Assembly: GCF_022965805.1 (NCBI RefSeq)
Contig: NC_133109.1
Span: 7,603,869-7,667,868, forward strand
Length of the DNA: 64,000 nt
Origin: Primulina eburnea
Lineage: Eukaryota; Streptophyta; Magnoliopsida; Lamiales; Gesneriaceae
Direction: 5' to 3'
Shown: positions 1 to 11,713 of the stretch, piece by piece
How the letters are laid out: every line of letters begins with the position of its first letter
Numbering within the stretch: the stretch's first letter is position 1
Position numbers and translations under genes: made by a program
The notes under the pieces: generated by a model
Seen by the model: the letters and a program-made list of their open reading frames with translations, nothing else
The model's database searches: none
What the model was told of the DNA's origin: nothing

Positions 1-1285
1 TCGAGTTTAGAATGTTAAGCAGCACTTGTTCAGAATTTTCGTGAGTTCGCGTCCAACGAGGGTACACGGACCCTGGCACGGGGTACGTGCCTTTGTTCTC
101 TTCTCGGTGTCAACTTTGCGAGGCCACACGGACCCCTACACAGACCCTAGCACGGGGTCCGTGCCCTTCACTCTTCTCGGTAGGTCTTGTAGCGAACCTA
201 CATAGGCCCGTAACCAGACCTAGGCACGGGGTCCGTGCACTTCATGTTTTGGGAAAAACTTAATTGTTGGCTTTGGGATTTCTTGTGATGGTTTAGTACA
301 TTGATTTAAATGAGGTCAATTCCTGAGAGTTTTAGAACGTCTTAAGTTATTTATGGAGTTTGGTGGTGAGCATGTGTACCTACGTCTAAGCCATGCAAGT
401 TAAGTATTTTAAATTCATTTAGTATGTGCAGCAACGGACCCAATCGAAGTCCAACAAATCCCTCAACGCCAAGTAAGTATGTTGACGTGCAAGAAAATAT
501 TTTAAGTTTTTTAGGTATGCCAAATTTCTTGTGACCAAATTATGTTTAAGATTGGAAAGCGTTAAATTATGAACGGGGACCAATCCGCCCGTTAAATTAT
601 GAACGTGTTTAGATCGAGATTGGAAAGCGTTAAATCATGAACGTGGACCAATCAGCCCGTTAATTTATGAATGGGGATCTCATGTATGTGGCAGTGGATA
701 CGTCCCTGTCATCCCAGTACTGTGGTTTAGTCTGATCAGGCGAATCATGTTATGGGTCACTTGCATTGAAACATATCTTTACGCAAAATGATGAAGCTAT
801 GTATGTTCAGGTATGTTCAAGTTTGCAGGCATGTTTAAGAAAAGTTTATGTTGATGGCACGTCTAAGTATGTATGCACGTATGTTCAGGTTTTGATATGC
901 AAGTCAAGTTTTAAGTATGTATGTTCTATTTTAAAGTTGCATGTTATCTTATTATGTAGTACTTGTTATTTCCAGTTTATACGTGTTGAGTCTTTAGACT
1001 CACTAGACTTGATCGATGCAGGTGATGATGTTTATGAAGAGGCTGGAGGTGGAGACCAAGGAGCAAGCTTGGACTGAGCGGGAGGCTAAACCCGTGGACC
1101 GTCATGTTTTAAGTCTTATGAAAACATTTAATACTTTTTTCAAACTTTAAACTTCAAACCTTTGTTGAAACAACTTGCGAGACGTACAGTTTATTTCTTT
1201 TATCGAATTTTGAATGTTCACGTTTATTTAAGAAAATTTTAATTTTTCTGCAAATTTTAAGTAATAAAAAGTATGGTACGTTACA
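1..1285 (+). repeat. 3' part of a Ty3/gypsy LTR (truncated by window edge)
   Basis: Plus-strand LTR remnant related to the LTR of element G at the other end of the window. Both share a block that reads GTTGAGTCTTTAGACTCACT (here about 983-1002; reverse complement near 60210-60230). Both also share a CCCAGTACTGTGGTT block (about 711-726 here; near 60460-60480 in G) and a terminal CAATAAAAAG/TAATAAAAAG stretch before the end. The fragment ends in TTACA at 1285, and the next base starts coding sequence of copia element J, so this LTR inserted into J. Its left end, and whether it is solo or part of a full element, lie outside the window. The open frame at 766-1077 is a chance frame in this LTR. 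Confidence 0.7.
76..238. repeat. Three-copy GC-rich hairpin motif in LTR
   Basis: The near-palindrome GCACGGGGTCCGTGC (arms GCACGG/CCGTGC, 3-nt loop) occurs at 150-164 and 224-238, with a one-base variant at 76-90. All are spaced about 74 bp apart in similar flanking sequence, so the unit was amplified in tandem and then diverged. Confidence 0.75.
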
Positions 1286-2470
1286 GTTTCTGTGAACGCC
1301 AATAAATTACAGTACCTCCACGAATAAATACATATCCAGTTTGAGAACGTGTCTTGTGTGGATCAGATAAGTATCCAGCATCGGCATAACCAATTATACT
1401 TGGATTAGTATATTCTGATTACAAAAGTCTCAAGTCTGTCGTTCCTCGTATATAACAGAATATATGTTTAATTCCGTTCCAGTGTCTCTTTTGGATATGT
1501 GCTAAATCTTGCTAAATTTACGGCAAAAGATATATCAGGCTTTGTACAATTTGTAAGAAACATAAGGGCACCGATAGCACTAATTAGATATGGTACTTCT
1601 GGACCAAGAATATCATCATCATCTTCACATGGACGGAATGGATATTTTTCTATTTTAATGATCTAACAACCATTAGAGTACTTAAAGATTTGATTTATCC
1701 ATATTAAAATGTTTAGGGATCTTTTCTGTATAATTTTTCTGGTGAACAAATATTCCACATTCTTTTGTTCAATTTTTAAACCCAGACAATACTTGATTTT
1801 TCCAAGATATTTCATTTCAAATTATTCCTTCAAGTATGACAAAACTTCTTGAATTTCCTTATTCGTTCCCATGATGTTTAAATCATCAACATATACAGCA
1901 ATAATTACGCATCCGGATGTTGTTTTTTAATTAAAACACAAGAGCATATTGAATTATTTCATATCCCTTTTTCATCAAGTAATCACTTAGCCGATTATAT
2001 CACATTCGGCCGGATTTCTTTAACCCACATAATGATTTTTGTAATTTCACAGAATAACATATAAGTAAGCTGTAACAACATCCATACGACGCATTTCTAA
2101 ATTTTCAGATACCGCCAAGCTAATCAAATACCGAAATGTAATTGCATCCATCACGGGAGAATACGTTTCTTCATAATCAATCACAGGCCTTAGAGAAAAA
2201 TCTTGTGAAACAACTCGAGCTTTATATCTTACTATTTCATTTTTCTCATTTCTCTTTCGAATAAAAACCTATTTGTATCCAACAGGTTTTACACATTCAG
2301 GTGTAAGGACTATAGGTCCAAAAACATTACGTTTATTTAACGAATCCAATTTAACCTGGATGACATCTTTCCATTTTATCCAATCCTGCCGAATTTTACA
2401 TTCACCAAAAGATTTTGGTTCATGATCTTCATTATCATTTATGATGTCGATTGTCACATTATAAGAAAAT
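1286..2470 (-). pseudogene. Copia J reverse transcriptase and RNase H fragments
   Basis: The readable start of the RT domain lies at 2457-2269 and contains the canonical copia entry motif (KRNVFGPIVLTPECVKPVGYK). The Trp codon that normally follows (GYKWVF) is TAG here. The rest of RT down to about 1400 is frameshifted and partly deleted. RNase H can be read at about 1380-1290 as AGYLSDPHKTRSQTGYVF, followed by a GGTVIYWRSQK-like segment, the usual copia RNase H block. The frame stops at 1286, where the LTR occupying 1-1285 was inserted, so the last RNase H motifs are missing. Confidence 0.8.
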
Positions 2471-2920
2471 ATATCATCAATTTCTTCTATATCTTTTCGG
2501 TTCCATATTTTTCCAGTATTAATATAATTGATAGAGATTTCACGTTTCTCGTCAGTTTGTGGTTCTGACAGAACATTTTCATCATCATGTGTTTCTTCAG
2601 GAATATCAGTATCTATTTTGTGTTCATCATGTGTTTCTTCGGGAACATCATTCTCTATTTTGTGATCATCGTGTTTCTTTATGAATTTTCTTTTTCGAGG
2701 ATTTTTATCATTGAAACCAAATGGCCTTCAACGCTTCAGGCGTTTTATGACATCATGAGTTTTTTTAATTTGTTTCTTTGGAATTTCAATTCGAGCAGGA
2801 GCATTTACAGCATGTATATGATTTAGTTAACCTTTTTGCATCTGTAAATACATATGCTATTTGATTTGCTATTCTTTGCAAGTGCACAATTTGTTGTACA
2901 TCTTTTTCATATTGTTTTGT

Positions 2921-4100
2921 TCATGGATCCAGATGTAACAATGATGATACATAACATGTAATTTCCTTTTTGGTATGTTTCTTGTCTCCTCCTAACATTG
3001 GGAAGATTTCCTCATTAAAATGACAATCAGCAAAACATTCTGTGAACACGTCGTCTGTCTGAGGTTCAAGATATCGAATGATTGATGGACTATCATAACC
3101 GATATAAATTCCAATTTTTCTTTGAGGTCCCATTTTCTTTCGTTGAGGTGGTGCAATCAGCACATATACTATACATCCAAAAATTCTCAGATGAGAAATG
3201 TCTGGTTCTTTACCAAATACAAGCTGCAATGGGGAGTATTTATGGTATGCACTTGGTTTGATGCGAATTAATGCAGCGGCATGTAAAATTGCATGTCTCT
3301 ATATAGAAATAGGTAGATTTATTTTCATAATCATTGGTCTAGCAATCAGTTACAGACGTTGAATCAATGATTCAGCCAATCCATTCTATGTATGCACATG
3401 AGCAACATGATGCTCAATAGTGATTCCCATAGACATACAATAATCATTGAAAGTCTGGGGAGTGAGTTCATCGGCATTATCAAGTCTAATTTTCTTGATT
3501 GTATAATCGGGAAATTGATTCTTCAATTTTATTATTTTAGCAAGTAATCTTGCAAATGCAACATTTCGAGTTGACAATAAACATACATGTCACCATCTGC
3601 TGGAGGCATCAATCAATACCATAAATTATTTAAATGGTCCACATGGTGGATGAATTGATCCACAAATATCACCTTGAATACGTTCAAGAAACATTAGTGA
3701 TTCAGTTTGGATTTTGGCTGGTGATGGTCTTATAATAAGTTTTCCAAGAGAACATGCTTTACATTGAATTATTATTCTGAAAGATCTTCTGGTCTTTCAG
3801 CGGATGACCATGTGTATTTTCTATAATTTTTCGCATCATTGTTGAACCAGGATGTCCTAATCGATCATGCCATTTGGTTCATATTGAAGAATTATCAACT
3901 ACCATGTTTGATTCAATGAGACTTATATGTGTATAATGTAATCCAGTAGGGAGCATTGATAGTTTTTCGATCACATATTTCTTTCTTGATTTATATGTGG
4001 TAAGACACATATATTTCTCATTCCCTTCATTCATTGTTTGAGTATCGTACCCATGAGAATATATCATTAAAACTCAACAAATTTCTTTTCGATTGTGGTG
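2921..4100 (-). pseudogene. Copia J pre-integrase and integrase fragments
   Basis: Right to left: a pre-integrase zinc region around 3880-3790 reads WHDRLGHPGSTMMRKII with His residues in the usual HxxxH spacing. An integrase core segment lies at 3577-3386 (…TIEHHVAHVHT, then a stop followed by NGLAES, the position of the catalytic Glu region). The downstream conserved block FGKEPDISHLRIFGC is at 3229-2921. At least four stops or frameshifts separate these pieces. The middle of the core with the second catalytic Asp is only partly recognisable. The domain order matches Ty1/copia (integrase before RT). Confidence 0.8.
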
Positions 4101-4559
4101 AATACAAAACATAATTGATCAAAAATTTTGTACCCTTAGGTAACAAAAATTATGCTTTACCACAACCTTTAATCAAGTCCATAGGATGGACCTGATATTT
4201 TATTCACCATTGTTTTTGTTGGTTTTAGTTCCAAGAATATCTTTGATCTCGGAGGATAGTGTGCGTTGTACACTATCAGATATGCAAACTTCAGCTTTGC
4301 TCATAACATTTTCCATATTTGAACTTCAAAAAAAAATATGCAATGAAATAAAATTACTTACAATACATTTATAAAAATAAAATACAATACATTACTTATG
4401 TAAAAATATAACACACGATAAAACATTATCATATGAGTACATGGAAAAATAACATATTTATTCCACCAACAAATTGATCATTGTCCGGGAAATCAATCAG
4501 AAAATCTCAAGCATCAAAATGAGTTGAATCACTCAAAGATTCATTGTGTTGAGTGAAGT

Positions 4560-5516
4560 TGTTCTCCTTTTCTTTCCCATTTATTGATTCTTTATAAAGT
4601 TTACAAAGGTGCTTAAGGGCTCGACAAATACGGGACCAATGTCCTGGAGTACCACATCTAAAAAAGAACTTTCAAATCTTTTTGAGTGATTCTCATTAAC
4701 ACATATTCTCATGATTTCTTTTCCGTGGATGGTTTGGATACTCTTTTGAGATGAGTTATAGAAATAAATATCTCGATTATTTTCAAAACAACGGACGCGT
4801 CCACGATCACGACCACTTCCAAGTCCACATCCACGACCTCGATTTCGTCCTCGACGAAAATTTTGTCTATAACTTTGATTTTGGTTTCCAGATTTAAATT
4901 CATTTTTGTTTACAAAATTTACTTCAAGAAATACTGTTGAACCAGTGGGTCGTGCCTGATGATTTCTCATTAACAGCTCGTTATTCTTTTCCGTCACAAG
5001 GAAACATGCGATAAGTTCTGAATATCTCAAAAATCCACGCACTCTATATTTTTGTTGTAGAGTTATATTTGATGCGTGAAAAGTGGAAAATATTTTTTCA
5101 AGAATTTCCAATTCAGTAATCTCGTGCCCACAAAATTTCAATTGCGAGATTATTCTTTACATCACCGAGTTGTAATCACTGACTTTTTTAAAATCTTGGA
5201 ATCTCAACGTATTTCATTTATCCCTAGCGGTCGGAAGTATAACTTCCCTAATATTTTCGAATCTTTCTTTTAATCTCTTCCACAAAGCCATGGGATCTTT
5301 TTCAATTAGATATTCACATTTTAATACCTCATCGAGATGTTGACGCAAAAATATCATGGCTTTTGCCTTTTCTTGTGATGTGGATATGTCATTTTCTTTT
5401 ACGGTCTCATTTAGACCTAATGACTCAAGATGAATGTCTACATCAAGAATCCATGGCATATAATTTTTCCCCGTAATATCAAGTGCAATGAATTCGAGCT
5501 TTTCCAAGTTTGACAT
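4560..5516 (-). pseudogene. Copia J gag (capsid/nucleocapsid) pseudogene
   Basis: The start is the Met at 5516 (MSNLEKLEF…GKNYMPWILD), typical of the small UBN2-type gag of plant copia elements. The frame breaks near 5214 and resumes at 5141-4581. It includes a basic Arg/Gly-rich stretch (RRGRNRGRGCGLGSGRDRGR) that normally precedes the zinc knuckle. The knuckle near 4690-4630 can be read in another frame as FRCGTPGHWSRIC; the first Cys of CX2CX4HX4C is Phe, so nucleic-acid binding would be impaired even without the frameshift. Confidence 0.8.
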
Positions 5517-6230
5517 GGTGGTACTAAAAAAAATTGTAATGCATTTTATTAGTTAATTAATATTGCAATACAAATTAATGGATAAACAACAAGTACAAGC
5601 ATTCGTAAAAATAAAGAAAATACACGAAGAGGATATTCTCCGATAAATACAAGACTCGTGAGTATGATAACAAAAATAACTAAAAATAACCTTGAGAAAA
5701 TCATCTTCTTCTTTTTTCGAAAATTTGACGAAGAATAATTGATTAGAGAAGAAGAGAAAGTTGGAGTGATTGAATGTGTTTATGAGATCATATTTATATG
5801 GCAAAAACAAGCCGTTTTGTTATCGTTTATGACCGTTGGTATACAAAAAAAATAAATGTATGTATTTGTATAATTTTATGGTAATAATATAATGTATATA
5901 ATATTAGTCATGTTTAAATAATTATGTATATCATATCACATTTTTATAATGATTTGCCATAAGGTATTTTGTTTAAAACCTTATAGGCTTTTATACTTGT
6001 CATATCTCTTATCGGAAGTGTGGTATGTCGTCTTAACATCCCCCCAAGATTTATAACAAGTTTTTGGAAAAATTTATTTTTAATATTTTTTATCTTTATT
6101 ATAAAAATAACATTATATTATATATTAAATATATACAAAAGAAATAAATAAACAGTAAAATAAATATTATTACTTTTGTTATCTTTTTCTTCTGTTTTGG
6201 AGCTTGGAAAATTATAGATGATTTTTAGAT
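5517..6230 (-). other. Copia J leader, non-coding
   Basis: AT-rich stretch between the gag start and the 5' LTR of J. It is the expected untranslated leader. Short frames at 5553-5810 and 6118-6318 have no recognisable domain and no homologue elsewhere in the window. Confidence 0.5.
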
Positions 6231-6246
6231 CTTCGTGCTGATAACG
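6231..6246 (-). other. Probable primer-binding site of copia J
   Basis: CTTCGTGCTGATAACG on the plus strand (its complement on the element's own strand) sits directly at the inner LTR edge. This is where the minus-strand primer site must be. It is not the 3'-CCA-type Met site used by A-E. It resembles the anticodon-arm region of plant tRNA-Ile as I remember it, which would mean priming by a cleaved tRNA half. Confidence 0.45.
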
Positions 6247-6514
6247 TAATATGAAAAAGTAAAAATTTATGTTAAAAAGTAAAAATCTCAAACTCTCAAA
6301 ATTTACCAAACTACACACTTTATAAAATTTTTCTCTCTACTCAATTGTGATTTTCTTCACAAATGAGAGATCTATTTATAGAATTTATTTACAAATAATC
6401 CAAAAATAAATTCATAATTACATACATCATCACACACTAATTTTCAATATTTACAACTCTTATTTTCAATATTCAAATATTCAATACACATATTTTAAAT
6501 ATTAATTTTCAACA
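6247..6514 (-). repeat. 5' LTR of copia J
   Basis: About 268 bp. On the minus strand it begins TGTTGAAAATTAAT at 6514. It contains a good TATA box (CTATAAATAGA, complement near 6370-6380) and ends just before the primer site. The inner end has lost the canonical CA. Only one LTR is in the window, so it cannot be dated. Confidence 0.6.
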
Positions 6515-8354
6515 ATATGGAACAAAAAAATTTCAGAATAAATTTAAACTCCAAAATAAAATATTATTTTCATTGATAAATTTTACCCATGCAATAAATG
6601 GTTTTTAAAATTATTTATTTTTATTCTTTCATTTTTAATTGTCCAATAAATTTTTATTTAGAATTATAAATTTATAATTTTTTATCTCGTTTTCTCTTAT
6701 TTTGATTGTATTCATGATTAGCCCAATTAATAAAAAAAATAATACTTAAAATATAATAAAAAACACAAACATTTTTAACCTGGTTCGGTCCAAAAGACCT
6801 ACGTCCTTGGGGCCACGCTGAACTATTAATTGAAGCTACTAATATAAAATGTCATGATCATACAAGAACTTATTTAAATAAAAAAACTCCCTCTTTTCTA
6901 GTGACGCATCTATGACGAAGACATTCAGTATATTTCACTTAGCCATCATCATTTTTTTTTTAATATCCATCAACTCGAACTCTCTTCGAAACCTGAGGAA
7001 TGAATCACAAGTCTTTGAGTATGTGTGTACCACCAGCAAGTTGAAATCTCGAAATCAGAATTAATAAGGTAGAACTTATCGAAAATTGTCTCATGGCTTG
7101 CCGTGACACGGATTGAAAAATATAAATTTTCTTTACTAAATTTGCATACAACCAACTCTTAAAGATTTGAAAATATAAGCTCATCGTCCTTCCTCGACCA
7201 TATATGGCGATTCTCGGCCATCTTCATATTGAATAAACACTTTATTATATAGAAGACAACATCATATCTAAGATAAATATTATCTTTTTTAATCTAGCAT
7301 CATATCTTCTCATATCAATCAAGATAACATCTTTCAATATATTCATAATATCTTCAACAATCACAAGATATATACAAACAAATATCTTCTTTAATTATTT
7401 CAAAAAGCTTCAAATCAATAATTTAAATTTTCTTGAAAGGATAATCTAAAAAATAAAACCAACAATTAAAATCTAACTTATATTTTATGAACAATAATTT
7501 TCCCTACAAGTTTATTTACAAAATATTATTAATGATAAGTCAAAAGATCAATAATGAAAAAAATTAAGATATTGCAGACAAAATTACATGCATTTAGGTA
7601 AAATTTTCTACCCCTTAAATCATAAGCTAATTACCCCCTTAAAGCGCATTTAATTAGTTTTCTGGAAGGGTACTTTAGCTATGTTTGAACAATTTTATGG
7701 GTTTACATAATAAATTGTACATGAAACTATTATCTAATAAACAACCCAATAAAGTGATCTACTTAATTGTCGGTTTATGAAATATTAAAATAAATCGGTA
7801 TGATCAATCTTATGTGTAAAAAAATAGCTCAATTAAGTTTTCTGCGATAAATCGATGACTTCTTATGTCATATATATGGTTATAGTCCCTCATATATAAT
7901 GAATAATACATAATATACAGTAGACATTCTAGACTTCTCTCATGCTCCCATATCATAAAAGAATAATGCGGTCAATTATTTTTTGTCTCGGAAGATCATA
8001 ATGTTAAGATATAATTTTAAATTTTAAATTTTTATATAAACTAAACTAAATCGACTCAATTGAAGTGATACATGCAAATCATTCAACAAATGTATTTGAT
8101 TTCTAGCTTACAACTGGACTTTACTGATCCATATCAAGGAATGATCCGGTGATCTTACAACATAACGATACTAATTTAACTGTGTCGAATTACTTGAAGC
8201 TAATCATCAATTGAGATGAATACATTCTTTTAGTGCAATATTCAGTTAGCATTGAACTTATTCTCATTTTATCGGCAAGCACATACAAGATAATAGAGTA
8301 TTTACTTCCTTCCTTATTCAGCTAGTGTCCAAGATAATTTAATTGACTATTAAG
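6515..8354. other. Decayed AT-rich repeat DNA, remnant copia LTR (K, left part)
   Basis: No gene is recognisable. Around 6781-6835 there is a CCTGGTTCGGTCC…GACCTACGTCC block that resembles the GACGTAGG motif in the LTRs of A, B and C, suggesting a degraded copia LTR. The last few hundred bases, up to 8354, are the left part of the old LTR K; element A is inserted in it and the LTR resumes at 53099. The start of K cannot be fixed. Short frames at 6970-7155 and elsewhere are not convincing. Confidence 0.45.
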
Positions 8355-8877
8355 TGTTGGAACATTTCATGTTCACAATCTTGATTTTGATGTTAACAAA
8401 ACTTGTTTTGTATTTCTAACATTTTTACTCATGTGTGAAGTTGCAAACACAAGAAGCAAACTGAAACCGAATTCTGCACAAACTGAATTTCTGGCAAGCT
8501 TTGGTTTTTTAATTATATCTCTCAACTGGATAATCCAAATGACAACCCGCCAAATTTTTTGATCAGAAAACCCAATTTGCAACAAGTCTTATTTCACGTC
8601 AGTTGAGAAAAATCTGATGTTATCATGGTCTAAATGATCGCTGAATTACCAGACTGATCACACGAAAAAAACAATCAGTTGGGTATGAGCAGTTGGGGTA
8701 TTTTGGTCATATCTCTCAGTTCAGTTATCGAAATGAGACGATTCATTATGCGTTGGAAAGATAAGACAAATATCTACAGATCATCTTCAGAAGTCAAAGT
8801 CTGAATCGAAGCTTAAGATGTTGATAAATGACGATAAAACTACTGGTTCTGCATAAACTGAAATCAGTTAGGCTGAT

Positions 8878-9150
8878 TTCAGCACATCAACTGAAACTGA
8901 ACAAGACCAACTGAACTGAACCAACTGCTGACCAACTGAACCAGACCAGCTGAAGTGAACCAGCTGCTTATCAACTGAACCAGAACAATTGAACCGAACC
9001 AACAGAACTTAACCAGTTGCTGATGAACTGAACCAGAGCAGCTAAACCAGCTGAACTGAATCGAACCGAACCAGCAGCTGATCAACTGAACTGAACCGAA
9101 CTAGTTGAATTGAATGACCAGTTGAGTTGACCAGAGTTGACCAGTCGGGA
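8878..9150 (+). repeat. Degenerate AACTGAACC tract in 5' LTR of A
   Basis: Short imperfect repeats of AACTGAACC, CAGCTGAACTGAACC and CAACTGCTGACC fill this stretch. The homologous tract in the 3' LTR (about 11088-11345) has a different unit order and number, consistent with replication slippage. The frame at 8879-9085 (repeating WFGSIQFSW) is a translation of these repeats, not a gene. Confidence 0.8.
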
Positions 9151-9255
9151 AAATGCCTAGCAAGACGAATTTTATCGTTGCAATTTCAGAAACAGTACAG
9201 AAACTTTCCAAACGGTCATATTCTTGTGTCTAACGTATATATCATTGTTGGGGCT

Positions 9256-9263
9256 TATAAATA
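9256..9263 (+). promoter_or_regulatory. TATA box of element A (5' LTR)
   Basis: TATAAATA in the middle of the LTR. It is conserved at 11448-11455 in the 3' LTR. The element transcript would start roughly 30 bp downstream. Confidence 0.6.
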
Positions 9264-10028
9264 CAACATCTAGAAGATCAAACAAAAGCTTTTGAAGTGG
9301 ATTCAAAGCACGGGAAGTTAACATGAAGAAATCAGCTAGTTGAGAGCACAAGCACTTGTGTGAGGATATATTTGAGATGTATAGTGTAAAAGATAAATTC
9401 CTCACACACAATCACTCACACATATACAAGAGAGTTGAACTTCAAAGATTAGTTGAGTGAGTCTTTACACAAAGACGTAAAACAATGTGTTTGTAGTATT
9501 TGCATATGAGACATTAATCAATATGCTGATTGTGAGGTGCTGCCTACAAACTTGAGTGCTAGGAGTTCGGTTTAGGCAGTGGGTAAGTCCTAGCTGAGTT
9601 GGTTTGTACAAAGAGTTGTATAAATTAAGGTCTTCTAGTGAATCCTTCCCAAGGGAAAGAAGGGGTGACGTAGGAGCATTTGAAGTCTCTAAACATCCAT
9701 AAACAAATTCGTATCTATTTTTTTATTGCATTTACTTATCACTTTCCAGAGTTTTAAAAATGCATTGTTGAAGCATTTTATGTGTCCTTCAAATAAAATA
9801 TTGCACACTAAGTGTTTGATAAAATGCTTCAACCAAAATATTTTTACTCATTCAACTTGCATAATTTTTAAATGCTTTACAAAATATTAATCGGTTTCTA
9901 CGAAGGATTATTTCGAGTATCTTACGTTTGGTTTGAACACCAAACTCGATTTAATCCATCGGTGTTCCATATTTCAAGAACCGAGCTATTGTAGCTCAAC
10001 AATTACCCTTCTAATCGACCCTATCAAT

Positions 10029-10040
10029 TGGTATCAGAGC
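10029..10040 (+). other. Primer-binding site of A (initiator-Met tRNA)
   Basis: TGGTATCAGAGC, complementary to the 3' end of plant initiator-Met tRNA as commonly used by copia and gypsy elements. It lies 2 nt after the LTR end. Confidence 0.9.
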
Positions 10041-10542
10041 GGGTTGTTCTTGAAAGAGTATTGAAATTTATTTTGATGTTTAAAATTCGAAAATTTCAGA
10101 TTTTTAAACATATATATGCAAAACTGAATTTTCGTACAGCATGTAGCAACCGTGGGAAAAATGGCATATCTCCTTGCTCGAGTCTCCAAATGACAAACCA
10201 CTTTTTATGTTGCAAAGTAGACTTGTAGAGGTTTACAACGGTATAAAATATGCAGCCTAGTTATACTCGAGAAATACAATTTATTCGTTCAAGGCAGAGC
10301 ATATGTGCTGCAGCAGAAAATGAGTCATGAAGAAAATTGTTGAGTTATCCCTCTTTTTTTTTATAATTTTCAAAAATATAGGAGGAGAACTCATTGTAAT
10401 TTTATTGAAGAGATTATTTTTAAAAAATTGATGGGGAGAAAATTTTGTTTAAAATATTACGAAAATATGACTTTTTGATTCACATGAAAAGGAAGAGAAA
10501 TATGTTAGTCGAATTGATTGTTTATCCAAGTTTTGTGAAAAT

Positions 10543-10557
10543 CAAAAAGAGGGAGAT
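10543..10557 (+). other. Polypurine tract of A
   Basis: AAAAAGAGGGAGAT immediately precedes the 3' LTR (starting 10558), the expected plus-strand primer position. Confidence 0.8.
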
Positions 10558-11713
10558 TGTTAGAACATTTCATGTTCGCAATCTTGATTTTGATGTTAAC
10601 AAAACTTGTTATTGTATTTCTAACATATATACTCATGTGTGAAGTTGCAAACACAAGAAGCAAATTGAAACCGAATTCTGCACAAACTGAATTTTTGGCA
10701 AGTTTTGGTGTTTTATTTATATCTCTCAACTGGATAACCCAAATGACAATCAGCCATCTTTGAAGAACAGAAACCTCAATTTGAAACAAGTCGTATTTCA
10801 CGCCAGTTGGGCAAAATCGGATGTTATCATGGTCTAATTGATCACTGAATTATCGAATTGATCACACGAAAACAGCAATAAGTTAGGTTTGAGAAATTGC
10901 GGTATTTTGGTCATATCTCTCAACTCGGTTATCGAAATGAAGCGATTCAGTATGCGTTGGAAAGATAAGACCAAGATCTACAAATAATTGTAAAATTCAA
11001 ATTCTGAATCAAAGCTTAAGATGCTGATAAATGACGATAAGGATATTGGTTCTACACAAACTGAAATCAGTTAGGCTGATTTCAGCATACCAACTGAAAC
11101 TGAACTAGACCAACCGAACTGACCAACTGCTGACCAACCGAACCAGACCAGCTGATCTGAACCAGCTGCTGATCAACTGAACCAGGTGAACTGAACTGAA
11201 CTGAACTGAACCAGCTGCTGATCAACTGAACCAGAGCAACTGAACCAGCTGAACTAAATCGAACCGAACCAGCAGCTGATCAACTGAACTGAACCGAACC
11301 AGTTGCTGACCAGTTGAGTTGACCAGAGTTGACCAGTCGGGAAAATGCCTAGCAAGACGAATTTGACCGTTGCAATTTCAGAAACAGTACAGAAACTTTC
11401 CAAACGGTCATATTCTTGTGTCTAACGTATATATCATTGTTGGGGCTTATAAATACAACATCTTGAAGATCAAACAAGAGCTTTTGAAGTGGATTCAAAG
11501 CATGGGAAGTTAACATGAAGAAATCAGCTAGTTGAGAGCACAAGCCCTTGTGTGAGGATATATTTGAGATGTATAGTGTAAAAGATAAATTCCTCACACA
11601 CAATCACTCACACATATACAAGAGAGTTGAATTTCAAATATTAGTTGAGTGAGTCTTTACACAAAGACGTAAAACAATGTGTTTGTAGTATTTGCATATG
11701 AGACATTAAACAA
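10558..11713 (+). repeat. 3' LTR of element A, left part
   Basis: Homologous to 8355-9525 of the 5' LTR, including the TATA box (11448-11455) and the AACTGAACC tract. It is interrupted at 11713 by element B; the target duplication is AACAA (11709-11713 and 52583-52587). It continues at 52588. Confidence 0.9.

Larger units (their letters stand above)
1286..6514 (-). mobile_element. Copia element J, decayed, 3' end cut off
   Basis: Minus-strand Ty1/copia relic. From right to left it has a short LTR (6247-6514), leader, gag (from 5516), pre-integrase and integrase (about 4100-2921), and RT/RNase H ending abruptly at 1286, where a gypsy LTR abuts. The short LTR starting TGTTGAAAAT and the small gag starting MSNLEKLEF suit a Retrofit/Ale-like lineage, but this is by memory of family features. 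Numerous stops and frameshifts show it is dead. The 3' LTR is not in the window; it would lie left of the inserted gypsy LTR. Confidence 0.8.
8355..10026 (+). repeat. 5' LTR of element A
   Basis: 1672 bp, TGTTGG…CTATCA. It contains a TATA box (9256-9263), a degenerate repeat tract built on CAACTGAACTGAACC words (about 8878-9150), and a GAAGGGGTGACGTAGGAG motif (9659-9676). The 3' LTR copy starts at 10558. By eye the two are clearly homologous but with many substitutions and small indels, so A is older than C, D or E. Confidence 0.9.
10027..10557 (+). other. Interior of element A, non-coding
   Basis: 531 bp with a primer-binding site at the left edge and a purine tract at the right edge. No gag or pol similarity is visible. 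The frames at 10028-10228 and 10445-10642 overlap the primer site or the LTR start and have no recognisable domain. The size and lack of coding make A a LARD/TRIM-like derivative, with LTRs far longer than in TRIMs. Confidence 0.8.

Noticed and set aside
766..1077. 103-codon frame at the left edge
   Set aside because: Within a gypsy LTR; related sequence in G shows no matching long frame in the same phase.
10029..10040. tRNA-like match TGGTATCAGAGC
   Set aside because: It is a retrotransposon primer-binding site; no tRNA body surrounds it.
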